Source: Zizania palustris (taxonomy: Eukaryota > Streptophyta > Magnoliopsida > Poales > Poaceae). From it: DNA of 64,000 bases. The stretch is from assembly GCA_019279435.1 (NCBI GenBank), contig JAAALK010000080.1:28612778-28676777 (forward strand), given 5' to 3'. The position numbers and the translations under genes were made by a program. This document shows positions 22,172 to 34,636 of this stretch, piece after piece (the stretch's first letter is position 1; every line of letters begins with the position of its first letter). The notes under the pieces were generated by a model. That model had not been told where the DNA came from. It ran no database searches and saw only the letters and a list, made by a program, of their open reading frames with translations.

Positions 22172-22800
22172 TGTTTACGCCGCAGTCTAGGCTTGCACGG
22201 AGCTAGTCCCACCACCAAAGAAAGGTGCTTCACTACCGAAGCCTTTTTTGGAATCTTGCTAGGGGCTTCGCAACACGAGGCTAAGGGCTCCATAAGGGAA
22301 AAATCTAGGGGCTCCGCAAGCTAAATCTAAAGGCTTAGAATTGATGAAAACGATAGCAAGGGCGTATAATGATCCCTGGGGGCACAGGTGGGATTTTATA
22401 TGTGGTGAAAAGATGTGGTGCTCCCCTCGGGACAAGTTTTAACCACGTCGCCTTCACCCCCCGCAGTCTATGAACGATGAGGTCGCGCCTTAGCACAACA
22501 ACGGTTCAATTTCGAATTGTTGGCCACGTGAGCATCATTTGGTCTTCCAAGGGCTCCCGTTAGTTCTTGGCTAAGCATTAAATGCTTGAGTTAGCCCAGG
22601 GCTAGGCCCCGAATTCCTATTCTCCAAAGGGAGCCGTTTTGAGGTGTCATTTGTTACAAGGCGCATGCACCCCTTCATTAAACAAGGGCTTCGAGGCTAT
22701 TATCCCTTTTGGAGGCCTGAACCAGTATAAATACACTTTGCAATTAGTAGCCCTTCGAGGCTAAACAAACCTGTTTGGTGCAAACACAATTACGCCAACA

Positions 22801-23277
22801 GTTGGAGGTCCGTGGGGATCCTAATTTATCAAATATATCAATATATACTCAAGAAGCTTCTATATTTAAGGAAGATTGACTAAAAGACCTTTGATCAAAA
22901 CTTTCGATTGAATATGACTTGAAATGCTACTAATACTTATGATAAATATTTTACTTGTTAATTCTCAACATATGAGCAATAAACCTTTTTGCTTAATGTC
23001 GAAACTTAACCTAACGGACAAACTCGTGAAAATAGTTAGTGCCAACATCAGTTGTCATAAATCACAAAAACTCAATATTTTTTTGAAAGACAACGAGAGA
23101 ATCACTCTTATATGATTAGACGAAGAAAAAATACTCAGTACAACATTTTTACATCAAAGCAGAGGACAAAGGGGAAGAAAAGGCAATGCTTAGAGAAAAG
23201 AAAAAACTAGCAGGGGGAAACAAGTACATTAGCCCGCTCAAAAACAAGAAAGAGGAGAAACACTACCGACAACTCAG
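22801..23277. other. AT-rich flank between the composite element and the LINE remnant
   Basis: No gene recognised. A T-run near 23078-23084 could be a decayed LINE poly(A) tail read from the other strand. Confidence 0.35.
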
Positions 23278-24360
23278 CTAACCAGACACATTAGCATATT
23301 TGAAAGAGTTGAAATCTAGAAAAATCCGTCTGGCGACCATTGAGATCGACTCAAAAGAATCTGAGAAAATAGGTTGATTTTGCTCTTTCCACGCATTACA
23401 CCACGCGTAGATGAGAAGCTCACTGGAATTTTTTGATGTTCTATCCTCATTGTGTGGCATGAAGACTTTCACCAGCTGTGATAATCACTATTGGGAATGA
23501 GGAGCATGACATTATCAAAATTATGAGCTGCGAGAACTAGCCTCCTAACTTGCCGAGTGAATGTGCAGCCGCACGCAAGATGCCGAGGTGTTTCTAACTC
23601 TGTTAAACAAAGTGTGCAAAAAGGATTGCACGAACAACCTCTTTTCAATAGGTTATAGGTAGTGAGCACTTTGCTATGGATCAAGGTCCAGATAAAAAAT
23701 TTACATTTTACTTCAGCTAAACCTTGCCATAGATCTTGATTGATAACTGGAGAGTTGTTGCCCATGAACTGATTGTTATGAGCTGATTTGATGGAGAAAG
23801 AGCCATCAATAGTCCAATGCTAGAGGATATGGTCCTAGCTGCGCTGGTCTAGGGCTACCTCTTGCATAGCTACCGCGATATTGATACATTGGCACAACTG
23901 TTGGGATGTAGAAATGGCTCAGAAACCTTGTATCCAGGTGTTGTTTTCTAAGGCCTCCCTGACAAATAACTTTATTATTTTTGCAAACCCCAAAAAATTC
24001 TGGGGCAACAGTTGCTAATGACACTGGACCAAGCCATTTGTCTTGCTAGAAGCGAACTTTTTCTCCATTACCAATCTGAATTACCGTGGATACGCTGGAA
24101 AGATCGACTTATTTTTGCAAGCACTGTAGCGGAAAGGTGCACCCACGGTCGCTGAAGTTCTTTCCATCACAACCAAAGCCATCTAAGCCGGAGCACCCTG
24201 CACATAATCTCTAGGTTAAGAAGACCAATCCCACCTAGTGCTTTCGGAGAGCAGGTAGTCACCAATTGACCAAGCAAGCACTATGGTTTGTCACATGGTC
24301 AGAACCAAAACTCAATATAACTCAAGGACTGATATCTTTCAATTATGAGCGGGCCAAAAG
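23278..24360 (-). pseudogene. Non-LTR (LINE) retrotransposon 3' remnant with zf-RVT domain
   Basis: Minus-strand frames carry the plant LINE zinc-binding RT-associated region: AEVKCKFFIWTLIHSKVLTT, CTLCLTELETPRHLACGC and FTRQV (23469-23765). This is followed by LLIYAWCNAWKEQN toward the 3' end. Upstream fragments (23806-24024 and beyond to about 24360) keep weak similarity but change frame and contain stops. No endonuclease or RT core lies in the window, so this is a 5'-truncated, decayed copy. Confidence 0.7.
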
Positions 24361-25600
24361 CATTTGTTGAGCTCTGTTAGTTGGAGTGTTTCGATGGGCT
24401 TCTTGTTCGCTTGTTTTGTGGGTCTTAGACTTTATTGATTGGATCTTGCTATAATTTGTGGCACAACCTTGGTTAGTGAGTAATGATAGGTGTTAGTGGA
24501 AACACTCATTTTAGACCAATAATAAATAAATGATTAGATGTTTTCCTTAGACCTATGTTGTATCCACAAATTCTTTTTCCCCTCAAGTTCTTCCTTTCGT
24601 TCAGATGGCAAATACTAGGATAAGAGTATTAGTAGGGACTACCCATTGTTGGTTGATGTGTTGAATACCCATAGTCCATTCATGGCCACACTTCTAGCAT
24701 ATATGCAACTATAACGCCAATCACCCTTGTAGTACTATCATCTCACACCGGTTGTCTATGCACCCTTTCCTCCACTAATCTGCCACAATCTAAGCTACAT
24801 GAGTTCTTGTGAGTTGGGCCACCAATTTTCTCTAGTGGAGACTAATGATTGGTTTTGTACCATCAATAAGAAGCTCATCATGTTGTAGTGTTCTAATAAA
24901 GAACGAGTTGTCTTCATCACTCACTAAATCTAGGATCCCGCTTCTAAATGATAAGATAACTACAAAGAGAGACAACTAGCTGAGCATGAGGTCACATGGG
25001 TGTTGATAGGGCGACGACTCCGAAGAAATAGGAATTTCATGTTCTCCAACAAGGCAATAGAACTATTAATGAGTATCTCTGTGTGTTACCAACTTGCATG
25101 TTATGCCTATAAAAATGTGTGGAATGAGGATAAAAAACAATAGAAATTCTTAAGGGACTAAACGATGAAATATTGGTTTAGCTTTTCTAAAGATACCTCA
25201 CACCATCGACACCCACACATACGACTTACCGATCCCATTTGTAGAACTCTAGCACCGCTGCTCGCCCTACAACACATGTCTTCTTGGTTATTAGTCTTAC
25301 CTCTATCAACTCCGTTTTTCTCTCTTCTGCCTCATAGCTTATTGAGTAATATTTACTCTTTCGTCACATTATACACACACATGATAATCAGGTTAAGTTG
25401 CATGTTATAAATAAATAAGACAAAAATAAATATTATATGTAAAGTTTTAGAAGATTTGATGATTTATGACTAAAAAATTGTGTCATTTGATTATTTGATA
25501 TTTTTGTAAATGATACGTGAAACATATATAACAATGAACTAAAGTGACAAATAATAAAAACTACTTTTATAATGATGGCAAATCATAAGATGGCAAATAA
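24361..25600. other. Unassigned intergenic DNA
   Basis: No gene, RNA or transposon end recognised. A segment at 25549-25597 (TAATAAAAACTA...ATGATGGCAAATCAT) is repeated just beyond the MITE at 25881-25918. Confidence 0.4.
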
Positions 25601-25880
25601 GGGCATGTACAACCCTGACACTGCTGCACGGTACTCCAAGCATAAAACATAGTTAAAACACAATATAGTACAATGAGCGTGTCTAAAACATGTGTCTTGC
25701 TATATTCATTGCACCAATCAGAACATTCAATAAATTAAATTGACCAATCAGCTAGTCCTATGCCTCGAGCATAGAACCAAGACACAGTGTCTTCGTTAAG
25801 AGACATGTCTTGAGTTTTTTTACATTTACCTCCTTAGACACACCCGAAGACACAACTAAAGACACCCATTGTACATGCTC
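25601..25880. mobile_element. Tourist-like (PIF/Harbinger) MITE
   Basis: 280 bp with terminal inverted repeats GGGCATGTACAA (left) and, on the reverse strand, GAGCATGTACAA (right), flanked by the TAA duplication (25598-25600 and 25881-25883). The interior has no ORF. Both the TAA/TTA target and the terminus fit Tourist MITEs. It lies 320 bp upstream of the SRP19 start codon. Confidence 0.85.
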
Positions 25881-26199
25881 TAATAAAAACTATTTTTATA
25901 ATGATGGCAAATCATGAGAGATTTGAGATTTGCTACACAAAAAATTGTGTTATTTTGTCAACCTTTTGTTGTTCGGTCTAAAAGTAGAAAGCTCCCTACG
26001 AAGGTCTGCTTCCCCCTCTCTCTTCGTCTCTCGCCGAACCCAGGAGCCCTAGAAGGCTAGAAGCCTCTTGAACCCTGATCCAATTCGACTGGTCCGGCCA
26101 CGAGCCAAGAAAACGCCTCAACCTCAAACTCTCTGCTCCGTCTGCCATTCTTAGACCAGGATCTGCGCCGTGTTCGAGCGGAATCGATCGCGTACAGAG

Positions 26200-29100
26200 A
26201 TGGACGGCGGCGGCGGCGGCGGCGGCGACCTGAGAAGCAGCATCAAGAAGTGGAACATCATCTATCCCGTGTACATCAACTCCAAGAAGACGGTCGCCGA
26301 GGGCCGGCGCATCGCCGCCGGCAAGGCCTGCGCCGACCCCACCTGCATCGAGATCGCCGATTGCTGCTCCTACCTCAAGATCCCTCATGCTATCGAAGTA
26401 CACATCTATCTCTCTTTCCAGATTTTGCTGCCGTTTGGGATTGCCAGTTACCTTTGCCCTTCCCTGGATTTGTGAATTTGCTGATGTTTGAGCTTCCTGT
26501 GTTTTGTGCGTAGCTGGATAAGGCGTATCCACGAGATTTCTTCCAGGTGGGAAGGGTGAGGGTGCAGCTCAAGAAGGATGATGGCTCCCCAGTCAATCCT
26601 GCAATTAAAACAAGTAAGCACTGCAATGTTTCTTTTATCCTCGATGCATAATTTTATTCTGATTCATCTTTACTCGTTATCATAAATTTCTATTAGATTG
26701 CCTATCAGAGTTGGCAAGAACAAACATGTGATGTGTGAAAAACTTTGTTTATGATGACACTTCTGAGGCTGACATGTAGGACCACTTGAGTTAATGAAAA
26801 TGTGTTTGAATGTCAAAAATGCAAAAGTCACTTTTTTGGATTGTCAAAATAGCAAATCTCCCGTGACGTGCAGATGTTTCTATTTTCAATTTTTTTTTGC
26901 TTGTTTTTAACTTTTTACCACATCTAAAAAGGAATCCCATAAGAAGACTTAACAAGGAGTCAAGGAGACTAATTGTGGCTTGAAGATTAGTTAGATGAGA
27001 TTTATTTTTCTGTCCAATGTAATATGTAGCCCCCTATTAGAAGAAGCATATTTATCTATCAAATGCAATTCATAGCCCCTTTGAATCTCCAAATGTTATG
27101 AACATCAATCCGCTTGTTGAGTATCACGCGAAGCTATCTAGGAGTATCAACTTGGCCTGCAGTTAGCCTTTACCTCAGTTGAATTTTCTTGTGAGGAGGT
27201 TCCTGTGCTCAGGAGCACCTAATTCGTGGCATCTAAAACTGGGTGCTTCCAGGCCTGAAAAGACCCTTACCAAACATTATGAAAAGTTTCAGAGAACATT
27301 TGGTCAAATAGGTAATGGTGTTATCTCTCACTCCACAAATCCTGCTGTTTGCCCTTTCATGATTATATGCATTGGACAATAGGACTTTTTCAATGCATAG
27401 AACTAACTTAGATTAGAAGGCAAATTCTGCTCCTTGCAAGTTCTATTAAAATGGGATGTGTCAGGGGCTCAGGGCATCAAAGTGTTTGACAAAGTGCATA
27501 CCTCCACATCTGTGGATCACATACAAGGTGATATTGGTCTACTGGGGAAGTACTATGACTGTCTGATCAAGTATATATTTTTTTTATTTCAGCCTTATGC
27601 AGACAATAGATTTCAGTGCACGGTTATTGCTGTACTGTAGCACTAAGTTGAGTATACCAAGCATAACTATGTCAGATCAGGCCTATGTATATATTAAATT
27701 TGTACTCCAGGTAGCCACCAACGTGTAATCATGTTTTTTATCTGAAAAATTGGCTTGGTTTTTGTAAAGTACATTTGAGAATTTTTTGCTATTGATATAA
27801 TGTCCAAATTATTCCATGTAGTTTTGTACAGAAAAGCCTCCACCGTCATTCTTTACAACTTTGTGTCTGTACTCTGTAGTGTTGACGAAGATTTGTTTTA
27901 TTATATGTTTAATCCTGGTGTTAACCACATCAATCTTTGTCAGTGGAGATGGCAACAGTTGAGGTGGGGGGTGCTTACAAAAGAGTTGCCAATTGGGTAG
28001 AGGGAGTGAGGGACTATACTAGGGAGAGTAACTTGAGCAATTAATTTATTGCTTAACTCAACATGGATGAGGACTGTCCTTAAAATGGGTAATGTTTCAA
28101 AAAGCAGTAGGCGTAAGTGGGTGGAGGGGGTGTGCCAAGCGCCTAGTCAATGGCTAGATGTTGGTGCCTAGGCGGTGTGTTTACACATCCAGACTACTTG
28201 GTTACATTCTAAATCCAAGATTACACTGGTACTGCATTCCAGGAGGCTGGTGAGCAGATTTTTGGTCATAAGGCAAACGAACTGTTGGCCCTAAGGTTTC
28301 TGGTCTCATTGATTCAGTAGGTGGTCACAGCAACACTATCTGCACTATCTGTTGAGTGTTGACCCTAAGCAAGCAAGTACTGTATATAAGGAGGATCTCT
28401 ACTCCGGTGACCCAGTCTCCACTATCTGCAACATGAAACATACAAACTTGCAGCCTTTGTACAGAGCCTAAATGGATTTACCTCTTTGGCTCTTCCTGGC
28501 GGCAACAGCGAGCTGGCCTTTTCCTAGTGGCAGCGGCGAGCATGATGCCACGACCCCTTCCTACCAGCAGCGAGCGCATCCTCTGTTGTCTCTTCCTTGC
28601 TAGCGGGTCTCTGGTGGCAGCGGCAATACGATGCTCCTCCCTGGCAGCAGCGGCAAGTGAGGAGGCAAGTGGGATCTCCACTGGTGGCGACGACGGTAAG
28701 AGGCAGGTGGGATTTCCACTTGTGGCACACGGAATTGATAGTCAGACTCACAGACCAGCGTCCTCAACCCTGAGTGAGTCAGTGTGAGTAATCCCAGCCC
28801 AGCAGCCACGCATATCACACTTAGCTCATCCAGCCTGCCCAACGCTTTCACCGTTTACGTGCCGCCAAGGTCACCTACCACCGCCTAGGCGGTTTTCTGC
28901 ATAGTGCCACCGCTTATGCTGTAAGCGACATGGAGCACTGGTGCTCAGTGCCTAGGTGGCCTATGCAACTGCTTTTTGAAACACTGAAAATAGGGCATCT
29001 CTGCCAAATCCAACTTAACTAGGAAATATGAAATGGCTCTTATTCCAATCTATGGTAACCAATGTTTCTGCAAGTGCCAAGACGTTTTCATTATTTGTTT

Positions 29101-29575
29101 TAAGAAGTTTCAAGGTGTTGGTGGAAACATGATGTTGTCTTGCCTTTTGTTTTAACACCTATGTCACTTCTCCCTGTAAAAAAGCTTTTACTTCTCTTCT
29201 TTTTTGAGTGTCGTACAAAATGTGCAGCTGCCAATATTATGGGCAAACATCATTGCTGTTATTCTAATCAGTTAAGCTGAAATTACTCTAATTAGGATTT
29301 CCCCTAGTTACTTCCAATCTTGGCTGGCCACTGTTGAAGCCTTATAGTCTAACAGCATATTTTGCCATGATGAATGTTGATGAACACGCTTTATGCTTTT
29401 GTCTATCCTACATCCCTACTGACACATGTACTTCACATTTACAGAGAAGCAGCTGATGGTCCAAATAGCAGAGCTAGTTCCCAAGCATCATGGCAGGACT
29501 AAGAAGCAGGAACCAGCAGCTTCTTCAGCTACAGGCACTTCAAAGTCTGGGAAAGGTGGGAAGAAAAAGAAGTGA
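26200..29575 (+). CDS. SRP19: Signal recognition particle 19 kDa protein (SRP19)
   Basis: Three exons, 26200-26397, 26514-26613 and 29445-29575, give 142 residues; junctions GAA|GTACAC, GTAG|CTG, ACAA|GTAAGC and ACAG|AG keep phase. After a run of seven glycines the conserved core begins IKKWNIIYPVYINSKKT, then EGRRI, DPTCIEIADCC, DKAYPRDFFQVGRVRVQLKK and a lysine-rich end (GKGGKKKKK). SRP19 binds the tips of helices 6 and 8 of SRP RNA and promotes SRP54 assembly; the particle delivers secretory proteins to the ER. Length is normal for the family. Intron 2 is unusually long (2831 bp) and holds a hAT element (28090-28986). The first in-frame ATG was used as start. Confidence 0.95.
26614..29444 (+). 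other. Long intron 2 of SRP19
   Basis: 2831 bp, GTAAGC...TTACAG. Apart from the hAT element at 28090-28986 no gene is visible; 26800-28080 is AT-rich with no clear repeat. Confidence 0.85.
28090..28986. mobile_element. Non-autonomous hAT element in SRP19 intron 2
   Basis: 897 bp. Ends TAATGTTTCAAAAAGCAGT and, reversed, CAGTGTTTCAAAAAGCAGT, flanked by an 8-bp duplication AAAATGGG / AAAATAGG (28082-28089 and 28987-28994), which is the hAT signature. GCCTAGGCGGT-type subterminal motifs lie near both ends. No transposase ORF. The centre (28480-28790) is GC-rich with GGCAGCGGC-like repeats. Confidence 0.85.
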
Positions 29576-30541
29576 TGATGGTACTGGCTTGTGCTGTTCT
29601 TCTGTCCATAGGAAGTTCCTTGAGGTTCTGTGTCGGCACCGAGGCCTGAAATTTGAAGTCTCTTTTAGCCTTCTGCGCTCTGAAATTCTAATTTATTTGA
29701 ATACTTCAATCCCCGTATTTCTCGTGGTTTGGATTATTGCAATTTGCAAAGAGAGGAAGAAATTGTTGTCTAACCGGGGAAGCAATGGATAGTTTCGAAC
29801 TATGTTTTTGGATTGGACTTGTAACTTCTATGGAACTGGTATATGGAAAATGGTATTATTAAGAATATCAGAAGTACATCGAATGTACTGTTTTCTTACG
29901 ATACCATGATCAATTTTTAAGAAATCTCATTTTTTTATAAATACTAGAAGAATTACGATGGTTTATGATGAAGTTTGTTTTTACAAATACTAGAAGAACC
30001 TAGCAAAAGTTGCGCGGTGTTTTGTTTGAGTCTTGGATGGACAATCTTGATGTTGCCGGTCTTGATCCAAGGTTTGAGATGCATATGCAATATGATTGTT
30101 GGAACCCTCTGAATTTTATTTTTCACTGCTCCATATATCCTTAGCATGCTAGTACATCTTACTTTCTTGTTATGATTCTAGCTTATTTTGAAGCATGAAT
30201 TCTTTTGGTTATTGGAGTTTGATGAGCTGAAATATCAAACTGCAATAAACAAAACAAGAACAAATTGAGCATTGAAAAATAAAGTTCAGTGGGTTCCAGC
30301 AACCATATTGCATACGCATCTCATTCAAATCAAACATTAGATCAATGCTACTTTGCCCAAGGTAATGGTCTAAATAGAAGCAAATTTGATGTGTAGATCA
30401 ATGCTACTTTGCCCAAGGTAATGGTCTAAATAGGAAATTTATTTTGTTGTATCAACCTAGTAGGTCTCAAGCTTTGATAAAAGAGGAGGGAAAGTCATTT
30501 TTTAAAGACTGGTTTGGGAGCCTAAGGTTGTGATAGATTTA
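29576..30541. other. SRP19 3' flank
   Basis: Contains the SRP19 3' UTR. A 40-bp segment (TAGATCAATGCTACTTTGCC...) occurs twice, at 30338-30377 and 30394-30433. Nothing else recognised. Confidence 0.5.
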
Positions 30542-30949
30542 AGGTGTGTTTGGTTCAGCTGTGAATTTCTAAAAATCTGATTTCTACTGTCAGCTGTGGA
30601 AAAATTGTTGTGAGCTGACAGCTGTCGTAAAGTTAAAAGTTGTTTGGCTAAAATAACTTTCAACTGTAGATTATGCAATAAATGTCAGTTATGTCTCTAA
30701 GGGCTTACAAGACTATTTATATGTTGATTAATCGCATTAACATGTAGACCATTTAGAAATTGAATTTATCATGTTTGTCAATGTTTTCGAAAGATATAAT
30801 GACTCACCATGATATACATATAATTACTACAAAAGATATATGAATCTATCATTGACCTAAATATAATATCTTCAACTAACCAAAGTATTAGTTATGTTAT
30901 CACAAATCATGTTCATGGTAACTTTATTTTTCTCAAGAATTACATCCCC

Positions 30950-32084
30950 TTATTGTAGTTCTTGTCCCTCGGTGACATCCTCTTCTTCCGGCACATAGTC
31001 ATCATCTTCATCACATTTCTCAAACTCCTTATCATGCAATTCGCTATCACAAATAAAATTGTGCAATATCATACAAGCAATAATAATATGTGTATGCCTA
31101 CGAGTTGAGAAACTTGGCATTACATTTAATATTCGCCACTTTTGTTTGAGAACACCAAATGCACGCTCAATAAAATTGTGAAGGGATGAATGTAAATAAT
31201 TGAACATCTCATACTTCCCTTGAGGTGCACGTAGTCTCTGCATATAAAATTCCGGTAGATGATATGTGTTCCCTTTGTAAGGGGCAAGATATCTAGTTCG
31301 GTTCAGATAACCGGAAACCACAAGATAGTACTTGCCTAAAAAAGAGCACAAGTTTAGGGAATTGATCACCAAAAGTTTTCAAAGTGAACACAAAGCTACC
31401 ATTTGTACCCATAGGTGGTTTAGGGAATTGATCACTAAAATTTGTTAAAGCATGATTGAGGATTTGCGTGTCATGTGCAGAGCCTAGCCAATCAGCAACT
31501 ACAAAGGTAAAACTCATGTCAAAATCACATACTACAAGAATATTTTGAGATGTGTATCCATGCCGACATGTGTGGTTCATAACCTCATCTGCACGCATTG
31601 AAACTTTGATATGTGACCCATCTATAGCACCAATAGCATATGTGAAGTGAGGCCAAAAACGATCTTCTCTATCTTTTGTATGCTCAGTAGTAAAAATGGG
31701 GTCTCTCGATTTGATACTCTATTTTCCTAATTTTCGCAAACATAGCAATACTTCCTTAAACTTCATGTGAACCATCCATAAAGATCTTTGAAATCAATTT
31801 TCAACTTGGGAGAATGATTGAGGGCCTCCAACAATCCACAAAAACATGGCTAATGACTGCACAGATGAAACATTACTTGTAGAGCTCAATCCATAGTTGG
31901 ATACAAGCAAATCATGGAGTGACCAAAAAACCTCAGGAGTCATCCTAAACATATTGTAAAAATATATAGAATGAGCTAAGAACTCTTCAACCCATTCAAT
32001 TTTAGTTTGGTGAGGATCTCTGTAACTACTTTTGTTCAAGTACCTCGTAGAGTATTGGTCACCTAAGTAACCAATAGTGGCGGC
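30950..32084 (-). pseudogene. PIF/Harbinger DDE transposase, copy A (split by Copia)
   Basis: Minus-strand DDE_Tnp_4-type transposase in several frames. From the N-terminal side: YFYNMFRMTPEVFWSLHDLL (31794-32039), GAIDGSHIKVSMRADEV around 31620, ADWLGSAHDTQILNHAL (~31480) and FIERAFGVLKQKWRIL (~31140), then an acidic C-terminus. The three catalytic acidic positions (D of IDGSH, D of ADWLGSAHD, E of ERAFG) are visible, but frameshifts and a duplicated internal stretch near 31360-31440 break the gene. Its N-terminal codons (MDAELEELVKKGH...) lie at 40550-40473, separated by the 8.4-kb Copia insertion. Confidence 0.85.
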
Positions 32085-34103
32085 AGTAGGACCGAAAGTA
32101 GCGACCAGAGGGGGGGGGGTGAATGGGCGCCTTAAAATTCTTTCGAATCAATGGCCTAATCCCAATACCCAACGCACCTCAAAAGACTACGCAGCAGAAA
32201 ATAAACATAAGGCCTAAGTCTAAAGGTTTCTAACCTAAAGCAACTGATGATAAACAGATTAATACTAAAGTAGTGCAACTAGGCAGATGAACAAGGTGTA
32301 ACAGGCCTAAACTTCTCAATGAAATGATCTAAGAATGTATAAGATGAAAAGAGAAGTTACTGTCCAAATTTGTCTCCTGTTCGGAACTTGGCGAAGCCCC
32401 CTTCGCACGTCGAGGTCTGCTTCGGAGGTTGGTGACGGAGTCTGTCCGAGATGCCGAAGGTGTTACGGTCTAGCCTAGTTCGAAGTGACAAGATGCGAAG
32501 AGTACTTCGGAGCGAAGTATAACAGTGCTGGAGCCTGGTTCGAAGTATGTACTTCGAAGTCAAGGCTTCGAACACAGCTTCGAACCAAGAGCTTCGGACC
32601 AAAGTGACAGAGTTGGAGCCTGCTTCGAAGTGTGCACTTCGAAGACAGAACTTCGAACACAACTTTGAACCAAAAGCTTCGAAACAAAACCTTCGAACAG
32701 AAAGATTCGAACACAACACACAAACGGACAAACTTCGAACAAAGAAGCGAAGCCTTTCACGCGACAGAAAAAACAAGTCCGAAGCCAATGCTCTACCTTC
32801 GAAAAGAGCAAGCTCCGAAAAGAGAGGCGAAGGGTGACACGCTACACAGAACTCAGTGCGAGGCCTAGCGGAGCTACAAGCTTCGAACCCAACTTCAAAA
32901 CTTGACGAAGTATGGACTTCGAACAGATAGGGCCGAAGCCCCTTCGCACTATTGTTCGAAGTATGCGATGCTGACGATCAGAAAGATGCTTCGAAGCTTA
33001 GCAACACAGAACGCAAACCAAATACCGAAGATCGAACGAAGCCTTCGAAAGAGATAAATCGAAGCCTACCCCGCGAAACTGAGGGGCTTCGAACAGAGAG
33101 TAGCTTCGCTCGAAACACAGCCAAAAAGGTGACAGACCCTGTCAGCCTCGATCAAAAGGCTGTGCAGTAGAAGGTGAAAAGCTGCACAGACTACTGTAGC
33201 TATAGGAAAGTAGTACTACTTGCAACAGCAAGAACTAGTACTCAGTTTGTGAAGAACAGAAGCAACAGAAGAAGCTTCTCCTCAAGAAATAAATTCACCA
33301 GCCCGTAGCTGAAGCAATAACTCTCCAAACCAAACAAGTGCGACAAATAAAATCAGCAGGGACCAAGGCTTAAATGCATCCAAGAGTTTAGAATAAGAAT
33401 AATGCACAAACAGGAAGGAACACAAGCCTGGCGGCGCACACAGGAGAGAGAAACCGAGAGACAAAATGACCCAAAGAGTGGATTTGATTTCAGCACAAAG
33501 GGGTAGTCCAAACCCTAGGATTGGGGTCCTATTTATAGGCAGCCCAACACTAGGAATATTCTACCATCCCCTTAGGGTTTTTACAGACTCAAAAATAAAG
33601 GAAAAGACTCTACTGCCTTTAGGAATTTTTACAGACACAACTGACTGACTGTGGGCCTAGAGATACAGATGACATACCCGGAAGCTAAGTTTTCGTAGCG
33701 ACTACGGCTTCTCTTCTGGACAGTCGGATACAGAATCAATGGTTGTCAGTTTTACGCCGAAACTGACAAAGCCTCCACCAGCTTTGCACCAGGTACCCGG
33801 ATTGGGCCGGCCTGACTCCGCAGCTCTCTCAGCCCGGCAATCGCTCACCGCCCGTGTACCTGAGTCAGTCCTGGTCAACAGCCTAGTGGGTCTTCTACTG
33901 CTTCTGGCCCATGCACCCGGATTGGGCCAGCCCGACTTCGCAGCCTCCTCTGCCCGACAGTCGCTCGCTGCCCGTGTACCTGAGTCACACGCGGCCCATG
34001 AAACAGCAGATCTCTTCTCTTCCTCAGTCCTCTTTGACTATCGTTGACAATGACTCATCACTTCTGGAGCCATGAGGCCCACGCTATTCAGCATGGCTCC
34101 TCA
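32085..34103 (-). repeat. 3' LTR of Copia 1 with TTCGAA palindrome array
   Basis: 2019 bp, matching 38452-40467 with scattered substitutions and small indels, for example a longer G-run at about 32098-32109. Between 32479 and 33090 the palindrome TTCGAA occurs 19 times, mostly inside CTTCGAA(G/C). Confidence 0.92.
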
Positions 34104-34636
34104 ATCTCCCCCTTGATGAGTGCATTGTCAACACTCCTCAATTCTTAGCTCTTCATCACCTGTGAACAAATGTGGAAACACGAAAACAAAATACAAGAGA
34201 ACAAAGAAGAAGAAAAATAAGATAAAAGTTAACCCTAATGACCAAAAGCCAAACAAAAGCAAGAAACAGTCATTATGGTTAACCAAAACGTAAAAGCTCA
34301 AAATGAGTGCGATTTCAGAACAACAAGGATATCAACAGAGTAAGAACTCCCCCTTAAACTCTGATCCCAATTTTCTCCCCCTTGTTGACAAGTGAACTCA
34401 TCAAGCACTCAAAAGAGACACAGACTCCCCTGAAAAGCAACTCTCCCTCAAAATATGCAGTGAATGCAACTGGGGTGCAGGTGGAGTGTAGAAAGCATGC
34501 TTCTCAGATATGATTGACTGCAGTTACAACATCTAACAGGTATAGCAAAATAGATACTGTCTAAGACACATGGCATGATCAGTGCAACAGATGATATCTT
34601 TAAGGAAAGTCATTTAGCACGCATTTTTTAGTTTTT
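34104..34636 (-). other. Non-coding interior of Copia 1 between integrase remnant and PPT
   Basis: About 530 bp with no recognisable coding sequence, where RT and RNase H would be expected. An A/T-run junction (TTTTTTAGTTTTTTTAG) at about 34625-34642 marks the end of integrase similarity. Confidence 0.7.

Larger units (their letters stand above)
15734..22800. mobile_element. Composite element bounded by inverted repeats starting TGTTGG
   Basis: The left end (15734-15841) and the reverse complement of the right end (22800-22693) match over about 108 bp: TGTTGG(T/C)G, TTGTGTTTGC, CCAAACAGGTTT, TCGAAGGGCTACTAATT, GGGATAATAG. Beyond this the left arm resumes matching at about 19655-19725, after a segment containing a nested Copia element. 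Further in lies a palindrome (19725-20175 against 20610-21045) and a minus-strand gene fragment of the 'putative gypsy type transposon' family. It looks like an element in head-to-head arrangement with a deleted copy of itself. I could not find a target-site duplication at the outer ends, so the bounds are those of the repeat. It could instead be two inverted LTRs. Confidence 0.6.

Noticed and set aside
28478..28851. Short ORFs inside the hAT element of SRP19 intron 2
   Set aside because: Low-complexity GC-rich sequence with no domain; open in several frames at once.
32357..33170. ORFs on both strands in the Copia 1 LTR (also 38723-39270)
   Set aside because: They arise from TTCGAA repeats, which translate to similar repetitive peptides in both directions; LTR non-coding sequence.
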